Origin: Planctomycetota bacterium
Lineage (GTDB): Bacteria; Planctomycetota; Phycisphaerae; WQYP01
Reading direction: 5' to 3'
Assembly (NCBI GenBank): GCA_021810145.1
Contig: JAJZJL010000033.1
Coordinates: forward strand, 1 to 38,346
Length of the DNA stretch: 38,346 nt
Every line of letters begins with the position of its first letter. The first letter of the stretch is position 1. The notes below the pieces were generated by a model, which made no database searches, was not told where the DNA came from, and was given only the letters and a program-made list of their open reading frames with translations. The position numbers were made by a program, and so were the translations under genes. Positions 18,500-26,624 of this stretch are shown one piece after another.

Positions 18500-19312
18500 A
18501 TGTCGCATCAATCATCAAATAATCCTTCCGCGCTGTCTGAAGAAGATGTTCTATACGCCCGAGCTGTTGCCTGGAAGAATCGTCCTTTGCTGCGAACGGT
18601 CTATCATGATTATTTTCAGTCCATGGCGGCACAGTTTGTCACACGATCAACCGATAGCGAAAGACCGCATGGCGTGGTAGTAGAAATCGGCGGCGGTGCC
18701 GGTCACTTCAAAGACTTTTATCCCGGAATAATCGTTACGGATCTGGTGCCAACGCCTCACATCGATTTAGCGGCCGATGCGATGCGCCTGCCCTTTGCCG
18801 ACGGCAGTGTGGATAACCTGATCATGCAGGATGTGCTGCACCATATTGCCTTTCCCCTGTCCTTCTTTGCCGAGGCGGTTCGCGTTTTGGCTCCCGGCGG
18901 ACGCCTTGTTATGGTCGAGCCATTTATTTCCACACTCTCCAATGTGCTGTATCGCCTCTGGCATCCGGAGCCAGTGGATATGCGGGCAAGAATTTTTCGT
19001 GAGCCGAGGGATATTTCCGGCGCTGATCCGGCGGTATTTACCGGTGGTGGCGCGTTTGATGCCAATCAGGCGGTTCCGACGCTTTTATTTTTCAGATATG
19101 CCGGTAAATTTGAGCGGCGATTTCCAAGTCTGATCATCCGTGAGCGCAAAGTGCACAGCATGATTGCATATCCTTTATCCGGTGGCTTTTCCAAGCGGGT
19201 GCTCATGCCGATGAAGGCCGTGCCGGCCGTGCGGGTATTGGAAAACATGCTTTCGCCACTGGCTCCGTGGCTGGCGTTTCGTATGCTCGTGGCGCTGGAG
19301 AAGGCACCATGA
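18500..19312 (+). CDS. Class I SAM-dependent methyltransferase
   Basis: A 270-residue protein with motif I VEIGGGAGHF (61-70), the acidic strand-2 end (TDLV), DAMRLPFADGSVDNLIMQD and the post-motif LAPGGRLVMVEPF, a type-11 (UbiE-like fold) methyltransferase. It resembles enzymes acting on lipids, sugars or small molecules; the substrate is not deducible. The C-terminal ~100 residues are less conserved. It sits 68 bp after the MlaD-like gene and 75 bp before the flavin reductase-like gene, same strand, so co-transcription is possible but unproven. Confidence 0.85.
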   Translation: MSHQSSNNPSALSEEDVLYARAVAWKNRPLLRTVYHDYFQSMAAQFVTRSTDSERPHGVVVEIGGGAGHFKDFYPGIIVTDLVPTPHIDLAADAMRLPFADGSVDNLIMQDVLHHIAFPLSFFAEAVRVLAPGGRLVMVEPFISTLSNVLYRLWHPEPVDMRARIFREPRDISGADPAVFTGGGAFDANQAVPTLLFFRYAGKFERRFPSLIIRERKVHSMIAYPLSGGFSKRVLMPMKAVPAVRVLENMLSPLAPWLAFRMLVALEKAP

Positions 19313-19387
19313 ACACGCGGAGTTGCCACGCGACACAAAGCCGGAATGGCAATATAATCCATCAGGCGTTTTGTTTTGGAGCCATTT

Positions 19388-19891
19388 GTGATTATTGACA
19401 GTACGGTTGAACCGGTTCTTCCTGTTTTACGGGCGGTTGGAAAAATTCCCAGTGGTTTGTTTATTGTTACCACGGGAACGGGGCCGAACCAATCGGCCAT
19501 GCTTGTGTCATTCGTGCAGCAATTGAGTTTTGATCCGTTGTGCATTGGCGTGGCGATTCATAAAGATCGCGAGATCGGCGATATTATTGAAAAATCCGGC
19601 TTTTTTACGCTCAATATTTGTGCTGCGGGAGATAAGGATCTGTTGCGTAAATATGCCCGCCACGCGTTGACCGGTGATGTGGCAACCGCGGATGTCCGGC
19701 ATCGGAAATTGCCACAGGGCGGCATTGTCTTGCTGGAAGCCTGTGCCTTTGTGCACTGCTGCTTCAGCCACCGTCTGAGCTATCATGCGGATCATGAATT
19801 ATTCATCGGCATCGCCCAGGAAGGTGATCTTTCAGAAAATGCCGCCGCCAAACCGATGGTCCACACCCGGCATGACGGTTCCAAGTACTAA
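19388..19891 (+). CDS. Flavin reductase-like FMN-binding protein
   Basis: A 167-residue split-barrel flavoprotein of the flavin reductase-like domain family. VGKIPSGLFIVTTGTG and SFVQQLSFDPLCIGVAI match the FMN-binding core, and the end PMVHTRHDGSKY is family-like. No ATG is available before residue 40. GTG 19388 has GGAG at 19378-19381 with 6-nt spacing and gives a family-like N-terminus; an upstream TTG at 19376 is the alternative. Members reduce flavins or use bound FMN for oxidoreductions; the partner is unknown here. Confidence 0.8.
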   Translation: MIIDSTVEPVLPVLRAVGKIPSGLFIVTTGTGPNQSAMLVSFVQQLSFDPLCIGVAIHKDREIGDIIEKSGFFTLNICAAGDKDLLRKYARHALTGDVATADVRHRKLPQGGIVLLEACAFVHCCFSHRLSYHADHELFIGIAQEGDLSENAAAKPMVHTRHDGSKY

Positions 19892-20241
19892 ACGCGGTGC
19901 CAAGTCAGCAAAACCGGACACCGGCGGCGTCGCCCGAACTTGGCATATGCAGGATGCGGACTTCGTCGCGCCCGCCATTGGTGAAAAAGTTCATTATGCA
20001 AAACCTGCGGGGTTGAAACTGTCGGGTTCGCATTTCCGCAGAAGCTGCCGATGGAATCTTGGGCTATGGACTGCTGCGTGCTGGTTCGACTGGCCGCACT
20101 GCAACACCGATCCGCCGATAAACCCCATGTGGAACAACTTCCAGCAGTCGCCGGCGGTTTATGATTGTCGCGTAAGGCACAAAGTGTTTATAATCCGGAT
20201 CAGACGTATGACATAAAAGCTTAAATAAGGTGCGGATCTTT
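19892..20241. other. Intergenic region with promoter; no gene supported
   Basis: About 350 bp. It contains a 7-bp inverted repeat GCCAAGT (19899-19905) / ACTTGGC (19938-19944) enclosing an internal GGCG/CGCC hairpin, without a T-run, possibly a transcript end for the flavin reductase gene. The downstream end holds the promoter at 20165-20194. A longer frame spanning 19785-20216 overlaps the previous gene and looks like a shadow. Confidence 0.4.
20165..20194 (+). promoter_or_regulatory. Promoter of the YbjQ/PspA operon
   Basis: TTGTCG (20165-20170), 18 bp, perfect TATAAT (20189-20194), about 48 bp before the first start codon. No -12/-24 sigma-54 signature (GG...GC), as used by enterobacterial psp, was seen at this position. 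Confidence 0.55.
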
Positions 20242-20628
20242 ATGGAAGAAGTTGGAGCCTTTGATCTTCACGCGGCGTTTTTGCGCCGTGCCCAGCGCGA
20301 CATTAAATCGTTTCTGGAAGCGTTTGCAACCCGGCTCGAACAATCCCTGCCGGGGCAGGTGGAAGTACACCGGAAAAAGGATTCGCTGTTTGCAAAAACG
20401 CAGCATGTCGTGGGAATTACCATTCATCTGGGGGCCAGTCGGTTTGTGCTTGACAATTCCGGCAGCGTTTTGCACTTGAGCCGATGCAACGAGGTACGCG
20501 GTATTGTGTTGAAGAATGAGGAATTGCAATTGCCGGACTGGCTCAGCAGTCTGAATAAAGAACTGGGAACCATGTCCGCCAATATGGCTGGAGCGCAGGG
20601 ACTATTGCACGAATTTTTGATGAATTAG
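20242..20628 (+). CDS. Conserved-looking small protein heading the YbjQ/PspA operon
   Basis: A 128-residue cytoplasmic protein without membrane helices. The N-terminal helix (RRAQRDIKSFLEAFATRLEQ) is followed by a beta-rich middle with KDSLF, GITIHLGASRF and CNEVRGIVLKNEEL. A C-terminal helical part contains LPDWLSSLNKEL. I cannot name a family. From memory, similar small proteins with a VRGIVLK-type strand and a W-containing helix occur next to YbjQ-domain genes in other bacteria, but this is unverified. The start is ATG 20242 with AAGGTG at 20227-20232; an in-frame GTG at 20230 is possible. It is the first gene after a good promoter and 115 bp before the first YbjQ-type gene. Confidence 0.7.
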   Translation: MEEVGAFDLHAAFLRRAQRDIKSFLEAFATRLEQSLPGQVEVHRKKDSLFAKTQHVVGITIHLGASRFVLDNSGSVLHLSRCNEVRGIVLKNEELQLPDWLSSLNKELGTMSANMAGAQGLLHEFLMN

Positions 20629-20743
20629 CCCTTGGGGCTTGTCAGCCGCGCCGGTTGTCGGTATAAGGCGGCAAGAACGTTTCCTGCATGGGCTTGAAAC
20701 AGACCGGAACACCATCGCGGCTCCTGAGAAAAAGGGATGGGCT

Positions 20744-21655
20744 ATGTCGCTGCTTGGACGAATGTTGGGACAGAATCAGGACCCGGATCGGCAGCGGCAT
20801 CAGGCTGAGCAAATCGCTCGCAATCAGGCGTGGGACACGGCATTAACCAATCAGACTTTACCGGATTTTGTTAAACAGCGCCTGACCGATACAAAGGCCG
20901 GACGCTTGCCATGGGTTTCCACCGGATCGGTCGGGGCGCTGGTGGCGCAAAGATCGCATGGCATACACCCCCTGGGGATGGTATCGGGCAATTGCTGGTA
21001 TCACTACGGTTATTCCTGGACGCGCGGGCATTATGACGGCTGGCACACGGCCATCGACCGTATGCAGTATGAGGCGATGTTGATGGGGGCCAACGCGGTT
21101 GTGGATGTCAAGTTGAGCGCCACGCGCATGGAAGGCACCGGTGAAGACCAGATGGATTATGCGGTGCTGGGAACCGCTGTGCGCATTGCCGGACTCGCCA
21201 CACCCCGCGTGCCGGTAATAGCCACCGTTTCAGCATTGGAGTTTGCCCGGCTGATGGAATCGGGGATTCTTCCGGTCGGTTTGGCAATTGGCGCGCACTA
21301 CAATTGGCACTATTCGTATAGAAATGCCGGCGGACAGGGCTTATGGTGGAATCAGGAATTGCGTGAGCTGTCGGATTTTATGACCGATGTTCGCCGGGCT
21401 GCTTTAAGCCAACTGGCAACGGATGCCGCGCGGATCGGAACCGGTGTTCTGGCGCGTGTGCAATTCTCAGAATTGCTGCGTGGCGAACCGGCCGAAGGTG
21501 ATACGCGGCAGCGCTTTCTTGGCCGGCACATTGCCTTTGGAACGGCGGTGCTCCATGAGCCACGGCGGCACATTCCGCTTCGATTAAAACCCGTGTTCAG
21601 CGTCAGCGACGGAAAAATGACCCCGGTTATGCCGACAGAAAAGGAGATTATCTAA
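20744..21655 (+). CDS. Double YbjQ-like (heavy-metal-binding domain) protein 1
   Basis: A 303-residue protein with two tandem YbjQ-type (PF01906) modules. The first (about 57-150) has HPLGMVSGNCWYHYGYSW, an Arg/Glu helix and GANAVVDVKLSATRM, ending YAVLGTAVRI. The second (about 160-290) is degenerate: GILPVGLAIGAHYNWHYSY, then TGVLARVQFSELL and GTAVLHEP. YbjQ proteins form beta-barrel pentamers and are labelled heavy-metal-binding, but their function is unproven. The start is ATG 20744 with AAGGGA about 8 nt upstream, giving MSLLGRMLGQ; an in-frame TTG at 20639 is unlikely. Its TAA abuts the next ATG (21656), so the two YbjQ genes are coupled. Residues C, H and W cluster at the turn after strand 1. 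Confidence 0.82.
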   Translation: MSLLGRMLGQNQDPDRQRHQAEQIARNQAWDTALTNQTLPDFVKQRLTDTKAGRLPWVSTGSVGALVAQRSHGIHPLGMVSGNCWYHYGYSWTRGHYDGWHTAIDRMQYEAMLMGANAVVDVKLSATRMEGTGEDQMDYAVLGTAVRIAGLATPRVPVIATVSALEFARLMESGILPVGLAIGAHYNWHYSYRNAGGQGLWWNQELRELSDFMTDVRRAALSQLATDAARIGTGVLARVQFSELLRGEPAEGDTRQRFLGRHIAFGTAVLHEPRRHIPLRLKPVFSVSDGKMTPVMPTEKEII

Positions 21656-22504
21656 ATGGCGGAAGATACAGGCTCTCAGACAAATCCGGCTTTGGCCGGC
21701 TTGCCCAAACATGCACTTGAGCGGCTGCAAGGCCTGCGCGAATCGGGGCAAAGCGGCGGAATATTTACCTCCGATTTATCCGTCAATGAATTTTTGATGG
21801 TGCGTGAAGCGGGCTTTGAACCGCTGGGGCTGGTGGTAGGCTCATGTATTTATCACGTGGGCATTCAATATGGTTCCTGGGGACAAAATCAGGAATTAAA
21901 TGTTATTTCCCAGGCCATGTATCAAGCCCGTGAGTTGGCCATGGCCCGCATGGAGCAGGAGGCTTTAACGCTTATGGCCGATGGCGTGGTGGGTGTCCGC
22001 CTTGAAGTCAAACGATTGGGGTGGGATAGCGATATCCTGGAATTCATGGCGATCGGCACGGCCATTGCCCATAGCGCGGGCCATCCCGGGTTCAAAGGGC
22101 CGAAAGGCATGCCGTTTACATCCGATCTTTCCGGGCAGGATTTCTGGATGCTCCTGCGGGCGGGCCATCGGCCTTTGTCCATGGTCATGGGGTCGTGTGT
22201 GTACCATGTCGCGCACCAGGGAGTGTTTAAAGCGATGGGCAATATCGGGCGGAATGTGGAAATTACGCAATTTACCCAGGCCATGTATGACGCCCGTGAA
22301 CTGGCTATGGAACGCATGCAGAATGAAGCCAAAGAATCCGGAGCCGACGGCGTCGTTGGCGTGCAGTTGCATGAAGGATCGCATAACTGGCAGCCGCATG
22401 TCATTGAATTTTTCGCGGTAGGCACGGCCGTTAAGCCCATAGAAGATAAGGCCCTGATTCCCGAACCGGCTTCGCCGCAGATTGTCATACCCGTCAACGA
22501 TTAA
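21656..22504 (+). CDS. Double YbjQ-like (heavy-metal-binding domain) protein 2
   Basis: A 282-residue protein with two well-preserved YbjQ-type modules. Module 1 (about 38-140): FTSDLSVNEFLMVREAGFEP, VVGSCIYHVG, ARMEQEA and GVVGVRLEV, ending MAIGTAIAH. Module 2 (about 151-265): FTSDLSGQDFWMLLRAGH, VMGSCVYHVA, MYDARELAMERMQNEA and GADGVVGVQL, ending FAVGTAV. The two modules are clear internal duplicates sharing GSCxYHV. Shine-Dalgarno AAGGAG (21641-21646) lies inside the end of the previous gene, with the start codon directly after its stop. The pair could assemble as pseudo-decameric rings; that is inference from YbjQ pentamers. Confidence 0.87.
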   Translation: MAEDTGSQTNPALAGLPKHALERLQGLRESGQSGGIFTSDLSVNEFLMVREAGFEPLGLVVGSCIYHVGIQYGSWGQNQELNVISQAMYQARELAMARMEQEALTLMADGVVGVRLEVKRLGWDSDILEFMAIGTAIAHSAGHPGFKGPKGMPFTSDLSGQDFWMLLRAGHRPLSMVMGSCVYHVAHQGVFKAMGNIGRNVEITQFTQAMYDARELAMERMQNEAKESGADGVVGVQLHEGSHNWQPHVIEFFAVGTAVKPIEDKALIPEPASPQIVIPVND

Positions 22505-22545
22505 GTATGATGACATAAACCGATAATAATGACAGGAGTTTTGTG

Positions 22546-23268
22546 ATGAGTAACATGTTTCGCCGGGCCGCGGAAATTATCGAGGCCAAGGTCAATAAAT
22601 TTTTGAATAATGCTGAAAATCCTGATGAGACATTGGATTTATCCTATGAGAAAATGCTAAGTGCCTTGCAGGAAACCAAGCGCCACCTCGCGGATGTGGT
22701 AACCGAACAGAAAACGCTGGAGCGGCAGATGCTGGCCGCACAAACGGACTCTCACCGCGCGGAAAATGATGCGCGTATGGCACTGCAGGCCGGGCGGGAA
22801 GATCTTGCCAAAGCGGCGCTTACGGAAAAGCAGGCCGCCGATCAGAAAGCCGCTTCGCTTAAAGATGCCAGTGAACATGTCGCGGCGCAGTCACAGAAAC
22901 TTATCACTTATGAAAAGCAGTTGGAAGACCGTATTGACCAATTCCGCACGCAAAAAGAAGTGATGAAGAGCCAGTATGATGCTGCAAAAGCCCAGGTAAC
23001 GGTCAGCGAAAGTCTTGCCGGTATTGGCAATCAGCTTGGTAATGTGGGTGAAGCGTTGCAACGGGCCAAGGATAAAACCAGTCAAATGCAGTCCCGGGCC
23101 GATGCGATGGAATCCTTGACCGATGCCGGTGTTTTAGATGACGGTGTGGATGGTCGCACCAAAACCGAACGTGATCTTGATGCCCTGCGCGCCAGTTCCG
23201 GTGTGGATGCCGACCTCGCCCGCCTGAAAAGTGAGATCGGTCAAAGCAAACAACTGCCCTCAGGTTAA
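22546..23268 (+). CDS. pspA: PspA/IM30 family membrane-associated coiled-coil protein
   Basis: A 240-residue, almost wholly helical protein. The N-terminus MSNMFRRAAEIIEAKVNKFLNN is the amphipathic membrane-binding helix typical of PspA/Vipp1, followed by the long coiled-coil hairpin (about 30-190: DLSYEKMLSALQETKRHLAD, LEDRIDQFRTQKEVMKSQYD). It ends with a short helix (DADLARLKSEIG). PspA binds stressed inner membrane and forms ESCRT-III-like assemblies that maintain membrane integrity. AGGAG at 22534-22538 selects ATG 22546 over the overlapping GTG 22543. It is the last gene of the operon, 41 bp after the second YbjQ gene and before tandem hairpins. No pspF, pspB or pspC is present nearby. 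Confidence 0.9.
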   Translation: MSNMFRRAAEIIEAKVNKFLNNAENPDETLDLSYEKMLSALQETKRHLADVVTEQKTLERQMLAAQTDSHRAENDARMALQAGREDLAKAALTEKQAADQKAASLKDASEHVAAQSQKLITYEKQLEDRIDQFRTQKEVMKSQYDAAKAQVTVSESLAGIGNQLGNVGEALQRAKDKTSQMQSRADAMESLTDAGVLDDGVDGRTKTERDLDALRASSGVDADLARLKSEIGQSKQLPSG

Positions 23269-23275
23269 GTTCATC

Positions 23276-23300
23276 GGGCCGGCAAAAAGATGGCCGGCCC
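23276..23300 (+). other. GC-rich hairpin after pspA
   Basis: GGGCCGGC (23276-23283) pairs with GCCGGCCC (23293-23300) around a 9-nt A-rich loop. It sits between the pspA stop and the stronger terminator at 23318-23350 and probably helps end the transcript. Confidence 0.6.
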
Positions 23301-23317
23301 GGTACTGTTTTGAAAAA

Positions 23318-23350
23318 AAAGCCCTGTGCGGCTGTCCCGCACAGGGCTTT
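23318..23350. terminator. Bidirectional intrinsic terminator
   Basis: AAAGCCCTGTGCGG, loop CTGTC, CCGCACAGGGCTTT: a perfect 14-bp stem flanked by A8 on the left and T-rich sequence on the right. It serves the convergent pspA (+) and PEP-CTERM (-) genes. Confidence 0.9.
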
Positions 23351-23511
23351 CATTTTGATTTCCATTGAACGTATGAAATTCTGTTCCCCATTGTCTGCCG
23401 GGGCAACCGTACACAGTGATGCAAGCCAATGCGGCCTGCGGGATATTGCCCGCCGTTGGATTGAGAACTTTTCTAATCCGACGCAGCTTTTGCCCCATGC
23501 CCGTTGCGGTT

Positions 23512-24678
23512 TCAACGGGATATTTTTTTGCGGGGGGCCAGGAACAAACACGCGCCACCGAGCACAATCAGGGCCAGTGTTGTTGGTTCCGGAACAGCCG
23601 AGGGATCATTGATGAATCCGATGCCGGCGGGCCCACCGAGTCCCGTGACAATGGGAGTTAAGACCCCGGTGCTGAAGTTCAGCATATCCAGGCTGTGATT
23701 GGTCTTGTCAGAGGAATAAGCCTGATTCAAGGTAAAGCCGTTGTTGGCGGTCAACGCATAAACCACGTTGTTTTTCACATCGGAAAATAACAGCGTGCCT
23801 TTGGTGGCCGTGGCAAAACCGGTGTCATCGGTATTGATCGGATTACCACTGGCATTCGTTAAATTCAGCAGCGAAATGCTCTGATTTGCGCCCGGATTGG
23901 TGACTTCCGTCAGCTGCGCGCCGCTTTCATTGGACAATAACAAACTGCCGTTCGGCGTAAGATTCAGAGAATCTGGATCGAACACATTCATCTGAACCGT
24001 TTTTCCGGTAACGGCATTGGTTGCCATATCATTACCCCAGACCACGCCCATTGCCGTGGCTGTGGCCGGATACGAATTGGGATTTGCATTGACCTGATAG
24101 ATCACCGGGTGACTGTTGACCTGCCCGGGGCCGTCGCCGCCATTGTCTGGATTTGAACCCGAGGCGTAAAGATTACCGTTGACAAATTGCAGGCCGTCAA
24201 AGCCGCCGCCGTGAACGGACGGATTCGGATAGCCATAACGCATTTGTGATCCCGTCGCGGTGTTGATGACCGTCAGCGCCGAATTGCCATCTTCATTTTC
24301 ATCGGTATACAACATGCCATTGCCGCCCATGGCCATGCCTTCAATATGTCCGGTGACATTAAAATGATTCACCAGTTGCCCCGATAGCGTGTACTGTGCC
24401 ACAACACTTTGCCCGCCATCGCTGCCATCGGACATGACATTGTTGCCCCATCCGATAAATACGCTGTTGCCCGCAACGGTAATATCATCCGGTGCGCTGA
24501 CAGCCTGCGATGCGCCGGGAATAATTCCCTGATTCAATCCCGTCACCGTAAAGGGGGAGGCGAATGTGGTCAGTGAATATCCGGCGGCAACCACGGGGCT
24601 GGCGCTGGTGTGGGCGACTCCCGCAGCCAATGTGGCCACAGCCATAGCTGCATACAATTGTACGTTGATACGACGCAT
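23512..24678 (-). CDS. PEP-CTERM sorted extracellular protein
   Basis: A 388-residue secreted protein. It has an N-terminal signal peptide (MRRINVQLYAAMAVATLAAG, cleavage near ASA-S) and a C-terminal PEP-CTERM signal: VPEPTTLALIVLGGACLFL followed by a basic tip. This is processed by EpsH/XrtA-type exosortase. The middle is a repetitive Asn/Gly/Ser-rich beta structure with recurring motifs such as GGNGMLYTDENEDGNS and GGFDGLQFVNGNLYASGS, suggesting a beta-propeller. The start is ATG 24678 with AGGAGGA 7-13 bases upstream; an upstream in-frame ATG at 24714 would overlap that site. No exosortase or polysaccharide gene is in the window, so sorting machinery must be elsewhere. Function unknown. 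Confidence 0.88.
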   Translation of the reverse strand: MRRINVQLYAAMAVATLAAGVAHTSASPVVAAGYSLTTFASPFTVTGLNQGIIPGASQAVSAPDDITVAGNSVFIGWGNNVMSDGSDGGQSVVAQYTLSGQLVNHFNVTGHIEGMAMGGNGMLYTDENEDGNSALTVINTATGSQMRYGYPNPSVHGGGFDGLQFVNGNLYASGSNPDNGGDGPGQVNSHPVIYQVNANPNSYPATATAMGVVWGNDMATNAVTGKTVQMNVFDPDSLNLTPNGSLLLSNESGAQLTEVTNPGANQSISLLNLTNASGNPINTDDTGFATATKGTLLFSDVKNNVVYALTANNGFTLNQAYSSDKTNHSLDMLNFSTGVLTPIVTGLGGPAGIGFINDPSAVPEPTTLALIVLGGACLFLAPRKKISR

Positions 24679-24872
24679 GATGTGTTCCTCCTGAAAAAAG
24701 AAAATTTGGATCAATGCAACATCGCTTGATCTCTGGTTGCAAGATTATCGGAATCGTATTTGCGTAATATTAGGGAAAACGAAATCTTGCGCGTGGCTCG
24801 CGGCGGTTGCTTTTTATTCGAAAAGTTTTGATGATAATAATTGGAAGTGAGGCCTTTTTGGAGGTGCCAACC

Positions 24873-25343
24873 GTGGAAAAGACAATCATTGATGAATATG
24901 TGCGGCAGGCGTCGGTACTGCCTGCCGCCATTAAAGCTTTAACTCCATCGGAGCTTAATGCGCACCCGGTACCCAACACCTGGAGCATCCGACAGATTGT
25001 CATGCACCTTATGGACAGCGATCTTATTGCCTCAGACCGGATGAAGCGTATTATCGCGGAAGACAATCCAACGCTCATCGGATTCGATGAAAGTGCCTTT
25101 GCCGCCCGGCTTTTTTACGACCAGCTTGATGCGGTTATGGCCGCGGATGTATTTGCCAAAAATCGCCTGCTTACCGGCGATATTCTCTATCGTCTGCCCG
25201 TTGAGGCGTTCTCCCGCGCCGGAACGCATAATCAGAGGGGCCGCGTGACTTTGGGTGATCTGGTGAAAATGTATGTGCAGCATCTGGATCACCATATGAA
25301 GTTTCTTAAGCACAAACGCCAGTTGCTCGGCAAACCGATATGA
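24873..25343 (+). CDS. DinB-like (DinB/YfiT superfamily) protein
   Basis: A 156-residue four-helix-bundle protein. NTWSIRQIVMHLMDSD supplies the first histidine of the metal site, and a C-terminal YVQHLDHHMKFL supplies the others, the His triad layout of the DinB/YfiT superfamily. Members include thiol transferases and metal-dependent hydrolases; the exact role is unknown. The start is GTG 24873, chosen because GGAGG at 24860-24864 is 8 nt upstream; upstream in-frame ATG 24831 and TTG 24807 would add an atypical Ile-rich leader. It is convergent with holA, the two stops being 15 bp apart. Confidence 0.82.
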   Translation: MEKTIIDEYVRQASVLPAAIKALTPSELNAHPVPNTWSIRQIVMHLMDSDLIASDRMKRIIAEDNPTLIGFDESAFAARLFYDQLDAVMAADVFAKNRLLTGDILYRLPVEAFSRAGTHNQRGRVTLGDLVKMYVQHLDHHMKFLKHKRQLLGKPI

Positions 25344-25358
25344 CCACCCGGCCTCGGG

Positions 25359-26444
25359 TTAAAGCGGCGCGTCAACATTGCTGCAGACCTGCACAATGAA
25401 ACGCTCCATATTGCGCTGCGGATCACCCAGGCTGGTTTTGGCGGCCATATCAGCGGCCAGCAGAGCGGCGCTGATACGGTGACAACCCTCGATTCCCCAT
25501 CGCCGCGCGGAATTCATGACCGCACTGGCTCGCGGTGCCGGCCAGAGCTTAAGTTCCTTGATAATCTGGTTGTCGCTTAGCCGCCGATCCAGCATCTCCC
25601 GGGCCTTGAGGACCTGACTTAGCCAGAAAAATATTGCGCCCACCAGCGTAAAGCCGATCCGGGTATCCATCTGCCATAACTCGGTATGCCGGCTCAGAGC
25701 GTCTGTGGCGTTGCCCGCGGCCAGCGCATCAATCAAACTCCACACCACCTGTTCATGCTGGAATCCGACGAGTTCATCGACCATCTGCGCGGTAATGACC
25801 GGCTGCTTATCGGAATACAGTGCCAGCTTGGCCAATTCGCTCTCCAGCCGCCCCAGATCCGTACCTACCAGTTCCGCCAGACGAAGAGCCGCCTGCGGAT
25901 CAATCGTTTTGTTCAATTCCGTTCTCGCCCGCTGCGTAAGCCAGCGGGGAATATCGTCTTCCTTCATGGCCTGGCAGGCGATTACCGCGCCCTGCTTATC
26001 CAGAAATTTGTGCAGGCGCGTGGTTTTCAACCAGTTGTCGCAAATCAGCACCAAGGTGGTATTGTCGCTGGGAGCTTCGGCATAGCGCAAAATGAGATCC
26101 CGCGCTGATGTTCCATCGGAGCTTGCCGGCGTATCGGTTGAATCTTCGTCTGCATCATCCGTTAATTCCGGATTATTGCCGCCGCGTGCTTTCAACAGCA
26201 TATCCGCCGGCTCAAGTACCACGAGTTTGCGGCTGGAAAACATGCCGAACGTGCGGCATTCATCCAGCAGGGCGGTGACCGAAACATTGGGTTCCATGCG
26301 AATATAACCCGCATCCATGGAAGCGCTGTCCAGAGCTGCCCGCCGGATGCGGCCCAGCCATTCCCGGCGTAAAAACGCCTCGGTTCCGGCCAATACCATC
26401 ACCGGGTGGATTTGAATATTCGATTCGGTCTGCCTTCCAGCCAT
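25359..26444 (-). CDS. holA: DNA polymerase III subunit delta (clamp loader)
   Basis: A 361-residue delta subunit, which opens the beta sliding clamp. The N-terminus HPVMVLAGTEAFLRREWL matches the HolA opening (V..L.G.E.FL..E). ECRTFGMFSSRKLVVLEPAD follows, then an acidic insertion (about 90-115, DDADEDSTDTPASSDG) and the conserved core LAELVGTDLGRLESELAKL. The C-terminal collar has GFTLVGAIFFWLSQVLKAREM. It is divergent from the TPR/C39 gene with 180 bp between start codons. It is an essential housekeeping gene and shows this is core chromosome. Confidence 0.9.
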   Translation of the reverse strand: MAGRQTESNIQIHPVMVLAGTEAFLRREWLGRIRRAALDSASMDAGYIRMEPNVSVTALLDECRTFGMFSSRKLVVLEPADMLLKARGGNNPELTDDADEDSTDTPASSDGTSARDLILRYAEAPSDNTTLVLICDNWLKTTRLHKFLDKQGAVIACQAMKEDDIPRWLTQRARTELNKTIDPQAALRLAELVGTDLGRLESELAKLALYSDKQPVITAQMVDELVGFQHEQVVWSLIDALAAGNATDALSRHTELWQMDTRIGFTLVGAIFFWLSQVLKAREMLDRRLSDNQIIKELKLWPAPRASAVMNSARRWGIEGCHRISAALLAADMAAKTSLGDPQRNMERFIVQVCSNVDAPL

Positions 26445-26624
26445 GCCGCTATGTTAATTGCGTGCTGCGTATATTGCCAATGTCATTGCCGCTTAACACA
26501 ACGCAATCCGACAATTGCGGGAATCCTACGCCTGATTTATGCTTACCTCAGAGAACATGGAAAATGAGACGGCCAAATTTATTGCGGCAATTAACGGGCA
26601 TGATTGACGCACAGGAGACAGAGA

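Noticed and set aside
19785..20216. 143-codon frame between the flavin reductase and YbjQ operon
   Set aside because: Begins inside the flavin reductase gene, has no Shine-Dalgarno and no recognisable domain, and runs over the operon promoter.
26498..26512. 15-base string CACAACGCAATCCGA also found near 38178
   Set aside because: About one such 15-mer match is expected by chance in a window of this size, and the flanks do not match.
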